Positions 24,101 through 25,108 of a stretch of DNA of 25,108 nt are shown one piece after another. Numbering within the stretch: position 1 is the first letter of the stretch; every line of letters starts with the position of its first letter. Below the pieces are notes generated by a model. The model was not told the DNA's origin and did no database searches. It saw only the letters and a list, made by a program, of their open reading frames with translations. This stretch comes from Elusimicrobiales bacterium (GTDB lineage: Bacteria; Elusimicrobiota; Elusimicrobia; Elusimicrobiales; Elusimicrobiaceae), in NCBI GenBank assembly GCA_041651175.1, contig JBAZJT010000026.1, positions 1 to 25,108 of the forward strand. The letters run 5' to 3'. A program made the translations under genes and the position numbers.

Positions 24101-25108
24101 CGGTTACCGGTTTCATGATTTACCGCGCCACATGGGTTTTCGCCTCATCCGCCGGGATAGCGGCGGTCGCGGCCAGCACCCCGCCTTATATAGACACTCC
24201 GCAATCCAACGGACAGTACTATTACCGCGTAAGCGCGGTGGATTTTGCGGGCAACGAATCCCCGCTTTCGGTTTCAACGGATACGTACTGGGGCAAGGCC
24301 CCCCCGGTGGTGACGATAGGCGGGGTTTCCGACGGCGGGCTTTACAATCATGCGGTTAATCCGGTTTATTCCGCATCGGATCCGGCTTTGGACACGGCCA
24401 CGGTGTCGGGGCTGCTTAACGGCCAGCCTTTCGCCTCCGGCGCGGGAGTGTCCGCGGACGGGAATTATACCCTCAGCGCGTACGCGGCCAATTTGTCAGG
24501 CGTCGGCTCAACCCAGACCGTGCATTTCACGCTGGACATGACGCCGCCCCAGCTTTCGGTGGACGGCATAGCCGAAGGCATGACATATAACGCCGCAGTG
24601 CTGCCGCTGGTTACCGCTTCGGATATAAGGCTGGCTTCGGTGAGCCTGAACCTGGACGGCTCGCCCTGCGCTTCCGGCGTTCCGATAACGGCCAACGGCG
24701 GACACACGCTCATCGTAACCGCCGGCGACCTTGCCGGCAATACCAGCACGTCAACGATACACTTTACCCTGAATTTGCCTCCCGCCGCGCCGCAGAATGT
24801 CGTGTTTGTCTCGCAGGAAGGCGCCGGCGCGCTGATTTCTTGGACCGCCCCCGCCGCAGGCATGGCGGGATACCGGGTTTATAAAGACGGCGCGCTCGCC
24901 AGCCAGGGCCTTGTAACTGCGGCCCAGTTCAGCGACCCGGCCTATGCGATGGGAGCCGCCGCCGTCTACGAGGTATCGGCTGTTGATTCCGGCGGGCAGG
25001 AAGGCGCCCGCGCCCGGCTCCAGTTGCCGGCGGTGTCGTTCGGCATGGATTCTTTCGGCTCAAACATAAACGGCGCGCAGACGCTTTCGCGCGGGTATTT
25101 TGATACCG
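18127..25108 (+). CDS. giant secreted fibronectin-III/Ig-like protein (3' end beyond window)
   Basis: The frame is open to the window edge, at least 2,327 codons. A signal peptide is clear: basic KSVRR, then a hydrophobic stretch ending AFFLSDVNA, with mature SIRWIGGSGSWSVASNW. In-frame ATGs at 18127, 18139, 18142 and 18157 are all possible starts; none has an ideal ribosome site (GGGGGA or AGGA nearby). The mature N-terminus has a 'WxGGxGSW...NWxGGxxPTATDDVTI' motif typical of large surface and autotransporter-like proteins. It is followed by beta-solenoid-like sequence with glycine runs (18680-19190, ending GGGGGGGRIAVGG). From about 19215 on there are about twelve fibronectin-III-like modules, recognised by endings such as LTTYYLRVGSLN, NTTYYIRAGSIN, GGYYYALTAVS, GVYYYGVTAADLSGNES and GQYYYRVSAVDFAGNES. 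Between them lie bacterial Ig-like modules with AxDxxGN endings. The start of the gene is AT-richer and uses GGT/ATT/TTA codons, unlike the GC-rich remainder. Likely an extracellular or surface adhesin or structural protein; the anchoring end is outside the window. Confidence 0.9.
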   Translation, partial: MNTGMMSCCAMRSRLNCVSSKSVRRWFFSACKCAAAVILPAFFLSDVNAASIRWIGGSGSWSVASNWSGGVVPTATDDVTIDSAVTVTASGAPIAFQTLTLGGTSTPKLALSTGTLSIGAITINNNAVLEQNSNPQLVFSDLTINSGGKLTHTANISAKQYFINIRTTGDFTLQSGATVYMDGLGYTGVVGGAGNGPGGGAAASNSQGGGGGHGGSGGDSDWLELGAGGSSNDSLLFPVDLGSGGGGGVNSNIGGSGGGLLIANIGGVAHIDGLISANGTDGSSRNVTAGGGGAGGAISISADSIYGNGVLQANGGNKGVVGAGGGGGGGRIAVGGLSCPKSIDVSVFGGTGYHNGQPGTVYDKNFYPPAFGAMASTGSLMWNWTDAGASNYRVISSTGGNLSPLLGGDVLSFSEGGLAANTAYTRKLTAYNCISSTTTDATSRSTLAQTVTFPAQPVLESFSGFIKASWNALPASPQTATAEGYVLEASSTNFGALAPGGVVYSSATGSIGVNVLKVSGLDSLTTYYLRVGSLNWDGVANYALMGSTVTPNFIQPGLANPVYTAITETAVSAQWTANGNPAGTLYSYEASMEPSFFTIFSSATYNTYGTIDGLSPNTLYYLHVNVSVEGSSGPYTALGSAMTLSVRPSGAFVSGITANAVTASWTELPVSPSSASASGFVVEASTTGFGALSPGGVTLSGAVAAPSAASASVGDLLANTTYYIRAGSINSAGATNYVLLGAVQTSRNGPPGDPHVNGVSAGGVSAEWTDINADAYELRASSAGFAAGTAVASTFTAVAHSTQLLLSNLLPNTSYTFQVGAVFDGATYYALAGSAITFANTPAGAWGVPLSTSAISAGWEPNSNPAGTRYALSYSTAPDFSGQLHAMPVTDSTHTIISPLVYNTTYYFRVLAYNQLDLPSTGYAFASAYTLDMPPPAPPVISSVITGKGGAVGVSWQAPPEAIEHYRIFRATWAFTAPSGAQLLNGNISTLSHMDTPPADGGYYYALTAVSIYGKESALSAPAGGISDRTPPAAPDGLGAIASIFGKEVYLDWTASSGAASYNIYRATYEASGIELLAPLISGTTVLSLTDRPADDAVYRYFVTALDVPGNESVSFSSAAVTYDIHPPLITVAGIAANAHYNHDVHPSFAVSDFSSYSATAALNGVPWVAGSTVSAPGAYAFAVSAADYFGSTSSVSVAFTVDKSSPAISITYPPDGAIINGNVTVVYSSTDDFTAADRLVVRDSQGRLPPFVYSAEGVHIASFTCTDLAGNSATAQAVFTIDKTSPTAVSDLAIAQITPGGMVLQWTAPSDAVSGTAGYILATATYALTAANFSSAQVIAGLPAPLQAGATETFTVQFSTAQTRFFALETRDAAGNVSAVSNLAFIDMDGPVFSALTPSASVRISRPTVVSVQAADISGVSGVDFILDGVLVSSSSAAPYSFFWNTLAYADGEHRLVIRSTDTIGNAGQMQALYDLRYAPPATPVVTYPSNNFGTTSPYIVVTGAAEPGITVEARIDGFAAGTAVAAADGSFQLPVTLPDEGTHSLAVAAGDSAGTSAPSSALTVYYNISAPPNPAALTAASLPGGHVGLSWSAGDGKAASYYNVYRSTFAAAFSPSAVPSLAYLVAGRVAAAAYNDLPPSDGVYYYGVTAADLSGNESGSGDPAAALSDRVVPSAAVAVGAVPPLGPGSYAVTLTLSKALASAPILLFAPAGQGVAPVDLSASSPTVWTGTVTVTGAMPSGVAGFSFQGTDLVGNTGHAITSGSALEIDTQGPGAGIAISPVSPVRAGTVTVNVTLTETAVSTPSLFCVLPSSASLPVILAGGGRNWQGQISVPSGENGTAYFVYSATDTLGNIASAVSSGATFIVDTTPPGAPLFARAVSQKNGAVQLSWSAPLGEAPLHYSVYRGSIPVAVELQPKPDGSGAYSETLPDGDYVYYASAVDAAGNEGQQSQPAHAMAKASLPGAPEDISIGFNEYGRIELGWQEAYDPAVTGFMIYRATWVFASSAGIAAVAASTPPYIDTPQSNGQYYYRVSAVDFAGNESPLSVSTDTYWGKAPPVVTIGGVSDGGLYNHAVNPVYSASDPALDTATVSGLLNGQPFASGAGVSADGNYTLSAYAANLSGVGSTQTVHFTLDMTPPQLSVDGIAEGMTYNAAVLPLVTASDIRLASVSLNLDGSPCASGVPITANGGHTLIVTAGDLAGNTSTSTIHFTLNLPPAAPQNVVFVSQEGAGALISWTAPAAGMAGYRVYKDGALASQGLVTAAQFSDPAYAMGAAAVYEVSAVDSGGQEGARARLQLPAVSFGMDSFGSNINGAQTLSRGYFDT

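Overview
The window looks like a bacterial chromosome segment from a Gram-negative-type (diderm) lineage. Most of it is GC-rich, with densely packed genes whose products mostly carry signal peptides or lipoboxes. The combination of an LpoB-type lipoprotein operon, DUF3857/transglutaminase proteins, a YadA-head protein with the 'GIGTANPVEKLEVNG' motif and a very large fibronectin-III secreted protein resembles what is seen in Elusimicrobiota and similar candidate phyla. The phylum assignment is inference; no marker gene is present.

Layout. (1) 1-1163: a possible gene fragment leaving the left edge, a SAM-dependent methyltransferase of visibly lower GC, then a 168-bp long-hairpin element (copy 1) and a strong bidirectional terminator. 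(2) 3394-1164, minus strand: a two-gene unit with a small secreted helical protein and a secreted YadA-head-repeat protein. (3) 3477-9872, plus strand: a promoter with a G8 run in its spacer drives a tightly packed six-gene operon: LPP20 lipoprotein, LpoB, COG3014 lipoprotein, a second LPP20-type protein, a secreted trypsin-like protease and a GspF/PilC-type membrane protein. (4) 16489-9876, minus strand: a four-gene unit with a secreted ankyrin protein, an intact DUF3857-transglutaminase, a paralogue in which all three catalytic residues are alanine, and a multi-spanning membrane protein of the drug/metabolite-transporter type. (5) 16602-18126: tRNA-Glu(CTC), a 5'-truncated serine-recombinase remnant abutting it, hairpin element copy 2, a small charged ORF, then a stretch without a convincing gene that holds a terminator-like hairpin and a good sigma-70 promoter. 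(6) 18127-25108: the first ~2,300 codons of a giant secreted fibronectin-III/Ig-like protein that runs off the right edge.

How it fits together. Regions 2-4 and 6 are all cell-envelope or surface functions: peptidoglycan-synthase activation and outer-membrane lipoproteins, periplasmic proteolysis, secretion/pilus machinery, transglutaminase-like periplasmic proteins, and two repeat-built surface proteins. The mobile-DNA signature lies at the edges. Two homologous hairpin elements in the same orientation (935-1102 and 17191-17353) bracket the envelope genes. The second lies beside a recombinase remnant at a tRNA gene, a classic integration site. The strongest unexplained signal is this hairpin family: its outer arms differ between copies at five positions, and every change is matched in the opposite arm, while a bulged T and internal loops are kept. 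The second strongest is the transglutaminase / pseudo-transglutaminase gene pair.
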